From Cephalothrix simula (Eukaryota; Nemertea; Palaeonemertea; Archinemertea; Cephalotrichidae): a stretch of DNA of 64,000 nt. The stretch's first letter is position 1, and every line of letters begins with the position of its first letter. Under the pieces are notes generated by a model. That model did not search any database. It was given only the letters and a program-made list of their open reading frames with translations, and was not told where the DNA came from. Shown here in pieces: positions 18,113-28,401 of this stretch. The stretch covers positions 124,001 to 188,000 of the forward strand of contig JAXIUW010000007.1 in NCBI GenBank assembly GCA_035591015.1. Direction: 5' to 3'. Made by a program: the position numbers and the translations under genes.

Positions 18113-18430
18113 ATGAGTTCACAGACTGATACAGCACATAATACACCCAGTCCCGGCACCTATGCCAAGATTGCAGTTGTTCTATGCGTAGTAACTGGCA
18201 TTGAGTTTGGAGCCTTTTATGTTGAGGCTTTACGACCGATATTTGTGCCACTAATACTTATTCTGTCAGCGATTAAATTTTATTTGGTGGTCGCATACTA
18301 TATGCACCTTAAGTCAGAAAGTAAGTCGTTAGTGACTATCTTTACAACTTCATTGGCGTTAGCCATTGCTACTGGCGGAGCACTGGCAGTACTTTTGTTG
18401 ACTTTTGGGCTGTTTGCCACACAGATGTAA
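18113..18430 (+). CDS. Cytochrome c oxidase subunit IV family protein
   Basis: A 105-aa protein with three hydrophobic segments and the typical ILILSAIKFYLVVAYYMHLK motif of the small bacterial subunit IV. GGAGG lies just before the ATG. Its place between coxC and coxA supports the call. Confidence 0.9.
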   Translation: MSSQTDTAHNTPSPGTYAKIAVVLCVVTGIEFGAFYVEALRPIFVPLILILSAIKFYLVVAYYMHLKSESKSLVTIFTTSLALAIATGGALAVLLLTFGLFATQM

Positions 18431-18455
18431 CAATGGGTAATTTTTGGGTAAGGTA

Positions 18456-20243
18456 ATGAGTAATACTGCAGAACTTAATTATTTAAAAGGTAGCCTCACA
18501 AGCTGGCTGACTACGGTTGATGCCAAACGTATTGGTGTTTTGTATGGAGTGACTGCTGTTGTTGGAGCTTTTTTGGGCGGGATTGAAGCCATGCTCATCC
18601 GAACACAACTGCTTACTCCTAACAATGATTTTTTACATCCAGATACCTACAATGCCATGTTTACTATGCATGGCATTACGATGATCTTTTTGTTCTTCAT
18701 GCCGCTAAACTCGGCCTTCTTCAACTTTATAATGCCGCTACAGATTGGTGCACGTGATGTGGCCTTTCCACGGCTTAATTCATTAAGTTACTGGCTGTTC
18801 TTAATGGGAGCAGTCTTCTTTAACATAGGCTTGTTCACCGGAGATTTGCCCAATATTGGCTGGTTTGGTTATGCTCCGCTGTCTACGATGTATTCTGGCA
18901 CTGGAACCGATTTTTGGCTGTACGGATTGATTTTGTTGGGCGTATCTTCGCTGATAGCATCAATCAACTTTACAGTGACCATCTTGAATATGCGAGCGCC
19001 GGGAATGAGCTTAATGCGCATGCCCATGTTTACTTGGACAACGCTTATCGCTAACGTTTTGTTGCTACTATCATTACCGTTTGTAACGGTGGGTTTGTTG
19101 CAGATAATGTTTGATAGAGTGTTTACGACTGGCATTTATGATGCCAATGTTGGCGGTGATGTTTTGCTGTGGCAGCACTTGTTTTGGTTGTTTGGGCATC
19201 CTGAGGTTTATATTCTGATATTGCCAACAATGGGCATAGTTTCTGAGATACTACCCACTTTTTCACGCAAGCCGTTGTTTGGATACCATGGTATGGTGAT
19301 GGCACTGATTGCACTAGGTTTCTTAGGCTTTGGAGTTTGGGCGCATCATATGTTCACGGTGGGCTTAGGACCATTGGCCTTGGGTATTTTCTCGGCCTTA
19401 ACGATGATGATCGCCATTCCTACCGGTATTAAGATTTTCAACTGGATCACTACTATGTGGGGCGGTAGCTTGCAGTTTACTACGGCCATGCTTTGTGGAA
19501 TTGGATTTTTGGCGATGTTCACCATAGGTGGCGTAACGGGAATTATGCACGCCTCACCGCCAATTGATTGGCAGCAGCACGACAGCTACTTTATTGTGGC
19601 GCACTTTCATTATATTTTATTTGGCGGTGGTGTATTTGCCTTTATCGGGGGGATATTCTATTGGTTTCCGAAGGTTACGGGTAAAATGCTCTCCGAAAAA
19701 ATTGGCAAATGGATATTTTGGCTGTTTATAATAGGCTTTAACCTCACCTTCATGCCGATGCACTTTGCGGGCATTGCCGGTATGATTCGTCGCTCTTATG
19801 TCTATCCGGCTGATGCTGGCGTAGTTGCCTCTAACATAGCCTCAACCATAGGGGCGTATATAACGTTTGTCGCTGCTCTGCTATTTTTATATGCCATATT
19901 GAAAGCCTTGGCTGATAAAGAGAATGTGGCTGTGGCCGATCCGTGGGATGGCCGAACCTTAGAGTGGTCAGTTGACTCTCCACCTCCAATTTACAACTTT
20001 AAGACCATACCAACCGTACGCGCTCTGGATGATTTTTGGTACAGCAAGTATGGTGCTAAAGACTATAAGCCTGAGCAACCCGGTCAGGTACACTTACCCT
20101 ATCCAAGCTGGTGGCCGTTGGTTGTTTCCGCAGGATTGTTCTTTGTTGCAGTGGGCATGGTGTTTGGCTATGTTGTTTCTGTAATTGGGTTATTGATGGT
20201 AATTGTAGCTAGCTATGGTTTGGCACTCCAAAAAGCTGAGTAG
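18456..20243 (+). CDS. coxA: Cytochrome c oxidase subunit I
   Basis: The catalytic haem-copper subunit (about 595 aa). CuB/haem ligands are seen in FTMHGITM (low-spin haem), LFGHPEVYILILP (the His-Tyr pair), HHMFT and AHFHYILFGGG. GWFGYAPLS and KIFNWITTMW are also family motifs. The last membrane segments come after the soluble DPWDGRTLEWS region. I favour the ATG at 18456; a TTG at 18444 is possible. The order II-III-IV-I is less usual than II-I-III. Confidence 0.97.
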   Translation: MSNTAELNYLKGSLTSWLTTVDAKRIGVLYGVTAVVGAFLGGIEAMLIRTQLLTPNNDFLHPDTYNAMFTMHGITMIFLFFMPLNSAFFNFIMPLQIGARDVAFPRLNSLSYWLFLMGAVFFNIGLFTGDLPNIGWFGYAPLSTMYSGTGTDFWLYGLILLGVSSLIASINFTVTILNMRAPGMSLMRMPMFTWTTLIANVLLLLSLPFVTVGLLQIMFDRVFTTGIYDANVGGDVLLWQHLFWLFGHPEVYILILPTMGIVSEILPTFSRKPLFGYHGMVMALIALGFLGFGVWAHHMFTVGLGPLALGIFSALTMMIAIPTGIKIFNWITTMWGGSLQFTTAMLCGIGFLAMFTIGGVTGIMHASPPIDWQQHDSYFIVAHFHYILFGGGVFAFIGGIFYWFPKVTGKMLSEKIGKWIFWLFIIGFNLTFMPMHFAGIAGMIRRSYVYPADAGVVASNIASTIGAYITFVAALLFLYAILKALADKENVAVADPWDGRTLEWSVDSPPPIYNFKTIPTVRALDDFWYSKYGAKDYKPEQPGQVHLPYPSWWPLVVSAGLFFVAVGMVFGYVVSVIGLLMVIVASYGLALQKAE

Positions 20244-21138
20244 CCTTCTTCTGTTTGGCTTGGTGTTGCCTACGGCTTTGTGGGCGCACTCAATTGCAGA
20301 ACATGACGAAGCAACCGCTTTGTGGTATTGGCAGTGGACAATTGATCCGGTATCAATCTTTGTAGTAGCTTTGGCGTTGTTGTACCTCAATGGAAGCCTT
20401 AATTGCCGGGTTACTGCGTGGCGGCAGTGGTGTTTTTGGGCAGGGACGCTGATTGCTGTACTATCATTGAATAGTCCTGTTGACTATCTAGCTGACTATT
20501 CCTTTACATGGCACATGGTGCAGCATGCCCTCATAATGATGTTTGCGGCACCATTGATTTTGCTGGGAGCTCCCTTTGTTCCCATAATGCGGGGCGTGCC
20601 GTATTCATTGCGAAAAACGTTTATTGTTCCCTTGGCCAACTGGTCATGGTTCAGAGGTTTGATTAGGTTTGTATTAAATCCAATCACTTCGCTGGCCATA
20701 TTTGCGCTGGTTCAGGTTGTGTGGCATATTCCTCAGTTATACGATTTAGCACTACGTAATGAGTTCTACCACTATTTAGAGCATGCATGCTTCATGGTTG
20801 GAGCCATGCTTTATTTTTGGAATATTATTGCTCCGTGGCCACTTAGCAATCGTCTGTCTGCACCGCAGGTTTTTATTTGGATAATGCTAGCAACTTCGAT
20901 TAATGCAGCCATCGGTGCCAGCATAACGTGGTCTAAAACCCTTCTTTATGACTACTCTGAAAACACAGTAATTAGCATGATGCCAATGGAAGATCAGCTA
21001 ACCGGCGGAGTACTGATGTGGAGCATGGGCGGTATGATGTACTTTATAGTGCTTATGACTTGGGTTGGAGTACTAGTCAACATATCTATCAAAGAAGAGC
21101 AGACATCTAGCGGACAACCTATACCTAGTCTAGGCTAG
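20215..21138 (+). CDS. ctaG: Cytochrome c oxidase assembly factor, caa3-type CtaG
   Basis: A polytopic membrane protein (307 aa) with SFTWHMVQHALIMMFAAPLILLGAP, WHIPQLYDLALRNEFYHYLEHACFMVGAMLYFW and MPMEDQLTGGVLMWSMGG. These His-rich helices are typical of the caa3 CtaG family, which helps copper insertion into the oxidase. Its start overlaps the 3' end of coxA by 29 bp, so the five genes 16.1-21.1 kb look like one transcript. Confidence 0.92.
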   Translation: MVWHSKKLSSLLLFGLVLPTALWAHSIAEHDEATALWYWQWTIDPVSIFVVALALLYLNGSLNCRVTAWRQWCFWAGTLIAVLSLNSPVDYLADYSFTWHMVQHALIMMFAAPLILLGAPFVPIMRGVPYSLRKTFIVPLANWSWFRGLIRFVLNPITSLAIFALVQVVWHIPQLYDLALRNEFYHYLEHACFMVGAMLYFWNIIAPWPLSNRLSAPQVFIWIMLATSINAAIGASITWSKTLLYDYSENTVISMMPMEDQLTGGVLMWSMGGMMYFIVLMTWVGVLVNISIKEEQTSSGQPIPSLG

Positions 21139-21197
21139 GCTATCGTTTTCAATACCTAAGGCTTTTCTATATTTTGTCTTTGAATACTGGTTCGTGC

Positions 21198-22505
21198 TTA
21201 TAGCGAACGAGGCTTCAGGCGATTTTGTGGTTGGTCAGTAATAGAAGTTGATAGAGTATCTCTACTCAAGGATGTAGACAAGGTGGAAGATACAGGGTAA
21301 GGCTCTATAGATTTCAGCGCGCCTCCATTTATATGAGGCACTATCAGTTTTGTAGAGATAGAAGCATCGGGATAGTAGCCTTCTACTTGTTTTGCCGTTT
21401 CTGTTTGGATAGCTCGGTGCTTATTCTTCTCAAGAATATCCTTAAACTTATCAAATAAATACAAAGAGTCATGAGGGCCGGGAGCGCCCTCTGGGTGGTA
21501 TTGAGCAGCAAAGAAGTTAAGCTCTTCTGATGCTATGCCCTCTATCGTGTTGTCATTCAAACTGCGGTGGGTAACTTTTACACTTGCTGGTAGACCCTTA
21601 TCAGTGATTGCAAAGCCATGGTTATGACTGCAAATCTCTACCTTCTTGGTATCTAATTGCTGTACAGGATGATTACCGCCATGGTGGCCAAAGTTAAGTT
21701 TGATGCGTTCGGCTCCACAAGCCAAACCGAGTATTTGCTGCCCAAGGCAAATCCCAAAAATAGGAACTTTGCCAAGTAATTCCTTCACCACTGCAATGGC
21801 TTCATCCACGGCATCGGGGTCGCCCGGTCCATTAGATAAGAAAACTCCATCAGGTTGCATGGCAAGGGTTTCTTGAGCAGGATAATCAAAAGGAACTACG
21901 GTAACAGAGGCATCCATCGCAACTAGGTATTGGAGAATACTATTTTTAATACCATAGTCGTAAGCCACAACTGTAAAGCGAGCTTTGTCGCCTGCAGTAT
22001 AAGGTTTAGTGGTTGAAACTCGTTTAACTAGGTTTTGGCCTTCCATAGGCACAAACTGACTAGCCAAGGGCTTGTTGCCGTTAGCTACAGCACTAGCCGG
22101 AAGAATTATTCCGGGCATAGAGCCTTCATTGCGAAGCTCTAGGGTTAGTCGGCGCACATCTATGCCCTCCAGAATGGGCACTTTATTTTTACCAAGATAG
22201 TTATTCAAACTTTGCTCATGTCTCCAGTTGCTAGAGATACGGCTGAGTTGGCGGGTTATTAAGGCACTGGCATAGACGGAAGAGCTTTCTTGGTCAGCAT
22301 CACTTACTCCGTAGTTTCCGATATGCGGATAGGTCATGCAGACTATTTGACCGGTATAAGAGGGATCAGTTAGGATTTCTTGATATCCAGTAAGACAAGT
22401 GTTAAAAATAACCTCGCCACAGATACCATCGGCATCGCCATGCAGCACGCCGCGGTAGCTAGAGCCGTTTTTAAGCAATAAAAAAGCTTCTTGTGATTTT
22501 TCCAC
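21198..22505 (-). CDS. carA: Carbamoyl-phosphate synthase small subunit
   Basis: Glutaminase subunit of carbamoyl-phosphate synthase (pyrimidine/arginine supply). Seen: CGEVIFNTCLTGYQEILTDPSY, VAYDYGIKNSILQYL, LSNGPGDP, the nucleophile elbow GICLGQQILGLA, GHHGGNHP and AAQYHPEGAPGPHDS. About 65 residues of Ser/Thr/Leu-rich tail extend past the usual end. I chose the GTG at 22505 because the match to CarA begins there; in-frame sequence continues upstream into kamA. carB is not in the window. Confidence 0.95.
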   Translation of the reverse strand: MEKSQEAFLLLKNGSSYRGVLHGDADGICGEVIFNTCLTGYQEILTDPSYTGQIVCMTYPHIGNYGVSDADQESSSVYASALITRQLSRISSNWRHEQSLNNYLGKNKVPILEGIDVRRLTLELRNEGSMPGIILPASAVANGNKPLASQFVPMEGQNLVKRVSTTKPYTAGDKARFTVVAYDYGIKNSILQYLVAMDASVTVVPFDYPAQETLAMQPDGVFLSNGPGDPDAVDEAIAVVKELLGKVPIFGICLGQQILGLACGAERIKLNFGHHGGNHPVQQLDTKKVEICSHNHGFAITDKGLPASVKVTHRSLNDNTIEGIASEELNFFAAQYHPEGAPGPHDSLYLFDKFKDILEKNKHRAIQTETAKQVEGYYPDASISTKLIVPHINGGALKSIEPYPVSSTLSTSLSRDTLSTSITDQPQNRLKPRSL

Positions 22506-22520
22506 GTTGTTGAGTATTAA

Positions 22521-23510
22521 ATGAGTTGTAGTTATGACAATAAACCTCGTGGTCAGCAAGCATTAAGCGATGCTCTAACCAATGGAACTCATGTTGCACG
22601 ATACTTCAACCTTAGTCAAGAACATGCGCAGCTGCTCGCTAAGACAGAGAGAGTGCGTATTCCGCAGCATTACCTGGACCTAATCAAAGACCCTCAAGAC
22701 CCCTTAGGAAAACAGGCTATTCCACAATTAGAAGAGCTTTACCAAAGCGCAAATAACTCAGAGGTAGACCCTCTTTGGGAAGACCATTCGCAGTATTCAC
22801 CCAGCCCACACCTGACGCATCGCTACTCAGACCGAGCTTTGCTATTGGTAACCACAGCCTGCCCTATGCTGTGTCGCTTCTGCACTCGGCGGCGCAAAAC
22901 GCTTAGTGGTGATGGTCATGTTAAGCAATCTGATATAGAGCAAGCTCTTGCAATAATTGAACAAAGGCCAGCCATTCAAGAAGTTATTCTTTCTGGAGGC
23001 GACCCACTGATGCTCTCTGATAGTCGCATTGAGGCTATTTTAGACCGTGTTAAGGCTATTCAGCATGTAAAACGCATTCGGTTGCATACTCGTATGCCGG
23101 GCATGTCGCCACTCAGAATAACTACTGCTACTGCGAAAATGCTTAAAAGCTATGCGCCCATCTTTATAGGGCTGCACTTTAATCATCCGCTTGAGATTGG
23201 TGAAGAAACAGAAGATTCATTGCGTATACTGCATGAGGCTGGCTTAATGCTGTTTAGTCAAACCGTGCTTTTGCGAGGTGTCAACAACAACTTGCAGACT
23301 TTGCAAGGTCTATATCGGCGTATTATTGAGTGCGGAGTGCATCCCTATGCAATTTATCATCCTGATTTGGTTTCAGGTACGGCGCATTTTCGGTTGAGCA
23401 TTGCGGAAGGTCAATCAATAGTTAATCAGCTAAGAATGGCATTTCCAGCATTAGTCATGTTACACTACATGGTAGATACGGCTGATGGAGGCGGTAAGGT
23501 GGCATTGTAG
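22521..23510 (+). CDS. KamA-family radical SAM protein, EpmB-like
   Basis: Radical SAM/PLP aminomutase of 329 aa. The Fe-S motif is CPMLCRFC, followed by RRRKTLSG, EVILSGGDPLML and a RLHTRMPGMSPLRIT segment. Its short length without the C-terminal cysteine zinc module fits EpmB, which makes beta-lysine for elongation factor P. Neither efp nor epmA is in the window. The start is only 15 bp from that of divergent carA. Confidence 0.85.
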   Translation: MSCSYDNKPRGQQALSDALTNGTHVARYFNLSQEHAQLLAKTERVRIPQHYLDLIKDPQDPLGKQAIPQLEELYQSANNSEVDPLWEDHSQYSPSPHLTHRYSDRALLLVTTACPMLCRFCTRRRKTLSGDGHVKQSDIEQALAIIEQRPAIQEVILSGGDPLMLSDSRIEAILDRVKAIQHVKRIRLHTRMPGMSPLRITTATAKMLKSYAPIFIGLHFNHPLEIGEETEDSLRILHEAGLMLFSQTVLLRGVNNNLQTLQGLYRRIIECGVHPYAIYHPDLVSGTAHFRLSIAEGQSIVNQLRMAFPALVMLHYMVDTADGGGKVAL

Positions 23511-23586
23511 AGCTTCATCGCCAGCTTACATACAAACGTGTACTTTTGGATATCTTTTATACCTTTGGCGAGGAATTAAAAACGCT

Positions 23587-24681
23587 ATGCAGAATCTTCC
23601 ACTTAACAATAAACATGAAGCAGCACAAGCTAAGTTTTGTAACTTTGCTGGTTATAGAATGTCGCTTTATTACCAAAAACCCATTCAAGAGCATCATTTA
23701 GTTCGCACAGAAGCAGGGGTGTTTGATGTTAGCCATATGGGGCAGATTATGGTTGATGGAGCACAGGCCGAACAATATCTTAACTTTATAATTTCTAACG
23801 GTGCGGATGGATTAAGCATCAATCAAGCGCGCTACGGTTTGCTTTGTGATGCTGATGGCGGCGTTATTGACGACTTAATTGTTTATAGAACCGCAGCCAA
23901 TGGCTACAGACTAATTATTAATGCCTCCAATCGGGCTAGTAAAGTAGAATGGTTGCTGAAGCATGGTCAACAATTTGATGTATCTATAGTTGATAGTAGT
24001 GCTGAGCTGTGTCTGTTGGCCGTTCAAGGTCCAGAAGCCTTTAAGCGTTTAAGGTCAGTGCTTGAGATAGATATCGCACAAATGCCTTACTACACTGCAC
24101 AAATTACAACGGGCTTTGGAAAAGTACCTTTGTTTGTAGGGCGCACCGGATACACGGGTGAGCAGGGCTGCGAGCTATCAATGCCGGTGGATGCCGTAGA
24201 AAAGGTTTGGGATATGCTAACTCAAGAATTAAATATTGCCCCAATTGGCTTGGTGGCCAGAGATACTCTGAGGCTTGAAGCAGCGATGGCCTTGTATGGT
24301 AATGAGTTGAAGCGTGAGTGGAACCCCTATGAAAGTGGAGTTGGCTTTGCCGTAGCTTTAGATAGAGACGACTTTATTGGTCGTGAAGCCCTGCAACGTA
24401 TTAAGGCCAGTGAGCGTGAGTATCGCTGTGTGGGCTTGGAGATGACCGAAAGAGGCATCCCCCGTTCTGGTTATACAATTTGGCGTGAGGGCGTGGAAGT
24501 GGGGCTGATTACGTCTGGGGCACTATCACCAACTCTCAATAAACCTATTGCCTTAGCAAGGCTAAAAACAGGCATTAAAGATAACCTGACAGTGCTTATT
24601 CGTGATAAACACTATGCAACCCGCATTGTGAAGCGTCCCTTCTATAAGCAGGACAACATAAGAGAGGTTGCCGGTTCTTAG
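23587..24681 (+). CDS. gcvT: Glycine cleavage system T protein
   Basis: Aminomethyltransferase taking the methylene group from H-protein to tetrahydrofolate. The homology starts at MQNLPLNNKHEAAQAKFCNFAGYRMSLYY with ATG 23587, so the earlier in-frame starts are not used. VFDVSHMGQI, RYGLLCDADGGVIDDLIVYR, GRTGYTGEQGCEL, ARDTLRLEAAMALYGNEL and ITSGALSPTLNKPIALA are conserved. No gcvH or gcvP is adjacent. Confidence 0.95.
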   Translation: MQNLPLNNKHEAAQAKFCNFAGYRMSLYYQKPIQEHHLVRTEAGVFDVSHMGQIMVDGAQAEQYLNFIISNGADGLSINQARYGLLCDADGGVIDDLIVYRTAANGYRLIINASNRASKVEWLLKHGQQFDVSIVDSSAELCLLAVQGPEAFKRLRSVLEIDIAQMPYYTAQITTGFGKVPLFVGRTGYTGEQGCELSMPVDAVEKVWDMLTQELNIAPIGLVARDTLRLEAAMALYGNELKREWNPYESGVGFAVALDRDDFIGREALQRIKASEREYRCVGLEMTERGIPRSGYTIWREGVEVGLITSGALSPTLNKPIALARLKTGIKDNLTVLIRDKHYATRIVKRPFYKQDNIREVAGS

Positions 24682-25337
24682 TTTCGGCCAACATATACTT
24701 TTATATCTTGGTGACCTTTTTGATCTGAATCTGGCAAAGGCTCTATAAGCTGCTCACCGGGTATAACTGAAGCCAAGGCTAGAGCAGCCTTGATGTTGCC
24801 CTTTGAATATTGAATAGATGATTTGCGCTCATCGGGTTCATCAATTTGAGTTATAAAGATTATCTCAACGCTTCGGCCGAGTTTTTCTTCAAGCCGTTTA
24901 CGTTGAAATGAGTCGATGACTACCGCAAGCTGATTGGCCTTGTCCATCTGGCTCGGGTGAGCAAAAAGGCTAATCTGCAATGGACCCGTAGGAACTAGCG
25001 GTATAATAGCAGCAAAATCTTCTTCAACTACAATTTCGGTAGGAATGACTTTCTCACGAACAGCCATTGTAGGGTTTGGGGTATCATTGAGATCATTAAC
25101 AACTTGTTCGGTCTCAACAATCTCAACTTCCTGAATAATTGGCAGCGGCTCGGCCTCTTCTTGAAGAATTCTCACGGGCGGCCACGCTGATAGTTCTTCG
25201 GTTAAAACAACATCAAGACTTCTCGCAGCTTTAGGTGCTCGCAAATCACTCTGACCAGAGCAAGCACTTAATACAAAGCCCGTAGAACAAAATATTAAGC
25301 AGAGTTTAGTCAGTTGAGGTATTCTAATATCAAGCAT
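24678..25337 (-). CDS. Lipoprotein with LytR_C-like C-terminal domain
   Basis: A signal peptide ends in the lipobox LSAC (Cys26), so this is an outer- or inner-membrane lipoprotein. Residues 35-115 are acidic and low complexity, likely a periplasmic linker. The C-terminal 100 residues (LQISLFAHPSQ..., SIQYSKGNIKAALALASVIPG, ending DIKVYVGRN) have the layout of the LytR C-terminal domain found in envelope proteins. That identification is tentative. Its stop overlaps gcvT's stop in opposite orientation. Confidence 0.6.
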   Translation of the reverse strand: MLDIRIPQLTKLCLIFCSTGFVLSACSGQSDLRAPKAARSLDVVLTEELSAWPPVRILQEEAEPLPIIQEVEIVETEQVVNDLNDTPNPTMAVREKVIPTEIVVEEDFAAIIPLVPTGPLQISLFAHPSQMDKANQLAVVIDSFQRKRLEEKLGRSVEIIFITQIDEPDERKSSIQYSKGNIKAALALASVIPGEQLIEPLPDSDQKGHQDIKVYVGRN

Positions 25338-25541
25338 GTTAGTGTCTACGTAAGTTGCGACAAGTATTCAACCAGCAATTTAAGCGTTAGTCAACAGATA
25401 CTTGCATTCACTATATCATGTTAGCCCAGCGGATTTGTCTGCATCAGACCACCTGATATGTGTAAGGCAACATAAAGCAACATATATACCAATGCAATGC
25501 ATCACTTTATCATTCAAATACATTTAGCAATTTAGTATCAA

Positions 25542-26765
25542 ATGAATAATTCATATTTAATTGGCAACCATACAGCCGATGAATTGGCCAGTCAGTTTGG
25601 CACGCCACTTTATGTATATAACAAGCAGCAAATTGTTAGCCATTGCACAAGCATAATCAAGGCCTTTGCAGACTACCCCACCGATGTTCTTTATGCTATT
25701 AAGGCAAATTATAATCCTCATCTAGTAAGTGTAATCAATGAGTTAGGTTTGGGAATAGATGCCGTTTCACCCTACGAAGTACGCTTGGCATTAGAGCTGG
25801 GTGTTGCTAAAAACAAACTACAATTTACGGGTAATAACGTTTCTTTGGATGACCTTCTATACTGTGTTGAAAATGATGTTGGCGTAGTAGTAGGCTCTTT
25901 GCATGAATTAGAGTTGTGGGCAAAAAACTTTCCACAGCATCCTGTTGGAGTGCGCATTAACCCTGATTTTGGAGCTGGTCATCATCGGCATGTGGTTACC
26001 GGTGGCCAAGATTCAAAGTTTGGCGTGTCTGTGCAGGATATTTTGGCTATGGATAAAATATTAAGTCATTATAAATTAAACCTAAATGGTTTGCATGCGC
26101 ACATAGGTACTGGCTTTGATGATGCAGCTGAGCTGCTAAAGTCAGCTAAGGTATTATTAGAATTGGCAGAGAATTATCCTGTTGAATTTATTGATTTTGG
26201 CGGAGGGTTAAAGATTGACTATCATCCCTCACAGAAGAAGATTGATGTTAATAATTTAGCCAAAGAGCTGATTGAGTTTATGCGCAGATTTGTATCTAAA
26301 ACAGGTTCTGAACCACGCATAAAGATAGAGCCCGGGCGCTGGATTATAGCCAATAGCGGCTATCTACTAACTAGAGTTACCAATGTTCACCCAACCAAGC
26401 GGTGGCACTTTGTTGGAGTAGATACTGGCTTTAACCATTTGATAAGACCCACGCTTTATGGAGCGTATCATCATATTGTCAATGGTTCTGAGCCACAAAG
26501 ACCGCTGCAAAACGTAATTGTAGCGGGTAATATTTGTGAATCTGGAGACGTATTTACCCAGAATAATCAGGGTTTAGAGCATCAAAGCATTGCCGAGCCC
26601 CGACCGGGTGATGTGCTGGTAATTGAAGACGTTGGAGCCTATGGTATGTCATTGGCCTCAAACTATAATTTGCGAGCGTTGCCGGCTGAAGTTTTAATTG
26701 ATGGCGCAGATGCGCAGCTTATCAGGCGGCGCCAAAGCTATGAAGATTTGCTAGCTTATTACTGA
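25542..26765 (+). CDS. lysA: Diaminopimelate decarboxylase
   Basis: PLP enzyme (407 aa) producing lysine from meso-DAP. PLP lysine is in VLYAIKANYNPHL; other motifs are HAHIGTG, IDFGGGLKIDY, IEPGRWIIANSGYLLTRV, CESGDVF and the closing EDVGAYGMSLASNYN. The ORF covers the complete family length. No clear Shine-Dalgarno precedes the ATG. Confidence 0.97.
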   Translation: MNNSYLIGNHTADELASQFGTPLYVYNKQQIVSHCTSIIKAFADYPTDVLYAIKANYNPHLVSVINELGLGIDAVSPYEVRLALELGVAKNKLQFTGNNVSLDDLLYCVENDVGVVVGSLHELELWAKNFPQHPVGVRINPDFGAGHHRHVVTGGQDSKFGVSVQDILAMDKILSHYKLNLNGLHAHIGTGFDDAAELLKSAKVLLELAENYPVEFIDFGGGLKIDYHPSQKKIDVNNLAKELIEFMRRFVSKTGSEPRIKIEPGRWIIANSGYLLTRVTNVHPTKRWHFVGVDTGFNHLIRPTLYGAYHHIVNGSEPQRPLQNVIVAGNICESGDVFTQNNQGLEHQSIAEPRPGDVLVIEDVGAYGMSLASNYNLRALPAEVLIDGADAQLIRRRQSYEDLLAYY

Positions 26766-26939
26766 GTAAGGGCATCCAGCCATGCCATCATTCTTGGCTA
26801 ATAAGCAGCGTCTACAAAGATGACTGACAGCCGATTTACTTATCAAACCGAGTATGATGCTACCTAGAGATGCTGCTTGGAACATAAAGCGAGGGCTCAC
26901 GGATAAGCTCGCCAGTAGCGCAAGCCATGCTGGCAGTGC

Positions 26940-28346
26940 TTAGGCCATGGCAGCGTGAAGCCAGTCAACTAAGCCATTCATAGAGATACGTTCTTGCTGC
27001 ATGCTATCACGATGACGAACGGTAATCTTTTCATCTTCAAGCGTTTCAAAGTCATAGGTAATGCAAAAGGGCGTTCCGACTTCATCTTGACGCCGATAAC
27101 GCCGACCAATGCTACCGCCACCGTCAAAGTCGCACCTAAAATGCGGAGCTAGAGCCTCAAGTAACTTTTGAGCATTTTCAGCAAGTTTTTTTGATAGTGG
27201 CAGTATGGCCACCTCAATCGGAGCTAGTTTGGGGCTTAGTGCTAACACGGTGCGCTGCTCATCACCTATGTTTTCAATGCGATAGGCGCTGCATAGTAGG
27301 GCTAACAGCAGGCGATCAACACCCAAAGATGGCTCAATGACGTGCGGAATGTATTTTTCATTAGTGTGAGGGTCTGTGTAACGCAGATCTTTTTTAGAGT
27401 GATTCTGATGCTGATTAAGGTCAAAATCGCCACGCATGGCTACACCCCAAAGCTCGCCCCACCCAAACGGAAACTTAAACTCAACATCTAAGGTTCGTGA
27501 ACTATAATGAGAACGTTCTTCTGGGCCATGTTCACGCCAGCGGACTAAGTCATCACGCAATCCGGTTTGTTTTAGCCAGTCATCACAGTATTTTATCCAA
27601 TACTCCATTTGCTGGCTGCTCTCTGTTGGGTGGCAGAAAAATTCTAACTCCATCTGTTCAAATTCACGTGTACGAAAAATAAAATTGCCGGGAGTTATTT
27701 CATTGCGAAAAGATTTGCCAATTTGAGCGATTCCAAAGGGCACTTTTTGACGGCTAGTAGTTTGAACATGCTTAAAGTTAACAAAAATACCTTGCGCAGT
27801 CTCTGGCCGAAGATAAATAGTGGCCGAGCTATCCTCAACCACGCCCTGACTGGTTTTGAACATAAGATTAAAATGGCGCAACGGGGTAAACTCTTTGCTG
27901 CCACAGGCTGAGCAGGGAACACCAAGCTCTTTAAGCCTTTGTTCAACTTGGTCTTGGTTCAGGCTTAAAACCTCATCGGGATCAAGATTACTTGCCGAAT
28001 CAGTCTTGTTATTATGCTTCTGATAGTATTCTTCAAGCAGCTTATCAGCACGATGCCGAGCCTTGCAGCTTCGGCAATCAATTAAAGGATCGCTGAATTG
28101 ATCAATATGCCCCGATGCCTTCCATACCGAAGCATTCATCAGTACGGCAGAATCTACACCCACCACATCATGGCGTTTGGTAACAAAGTTCTTCCACCAA
28201 AACTGTTTGATATTATTCTTTAATTCTACTCCAAGCGGGCCATAATCCCAAGTATTGGCCAGTCCGCCGTATATTTCTGATCCAGAATAAACAAAGCCTC
28301 TGCGCTTGGCTAAAGAGACTATCTCATCCATTGAATATTCTTGCAT
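26940..28346 (-). CDS. glyQS: Glycyl-tRNA synthetase, single-chain alpha2 type
   Basis: Class II synthetase (468 aa) of the homodimeric type. Motifs: VYSGSEIYGGLANTWDYGPLGVELKNNIK, the zinc-like cluster CRSC...CSAC, LRPETAQGIFVNFKHV (motif 2 region), FRNEITPGNFIFRTREFEQMELEFF, and HVIEPSLGVDRLLLALL (motif 3). The anticodon domain follows. Most proteobacteria use the separate GlyQ and GlyS chains, so this type is a taxonomic hint. Confidence 0.97.
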   Translation of the reverse strand: MQEYSMDEIVSLAKRRGFVYSGSEIYGGLANTWDYGPLGVELKNNIKQFWWKNFVTKRHDVVGVDSAVLMNASVWKASGHIDQFSDPLIDCRSCKARHRADKLLEEYYQKHNNKTDSASNLDPDEVLSLNQDQVEQRLKELGVPCSACGSKEFTPLRHFNLMFKTSQGVVEDSSATIYLRPETAQGIFVNFKHVQTTSRQKVPFGIAQIGKSFRNEITPGNFIFRTREFEQMELEFFCHPTESSQQMEYWIKYCDDWLKQTGLRDDLVRWREHGPEERSHYSSRTLDVEFKFPFGWGELWGVAMRGDFDLNQHQNHSKKDLRYTDPHTNEKYIPHVIEPSLGVDRLLLALLCSAYRIENIGDEQRTVLALSPKLAPIEVAILPLSKKLAENAQKLLEALAPHFRCDFDGGGSIGRRYRRQDEVGTPFCITYDFETLEDEKITVRHRDSMQQERISMNGLVDWLHAAMA

Positions 28347-28401
28347 GACAATATAAAAGTAATAGGGTCTATGATATTTGTTGGTGTTGACCAGCAGATA
28401 A

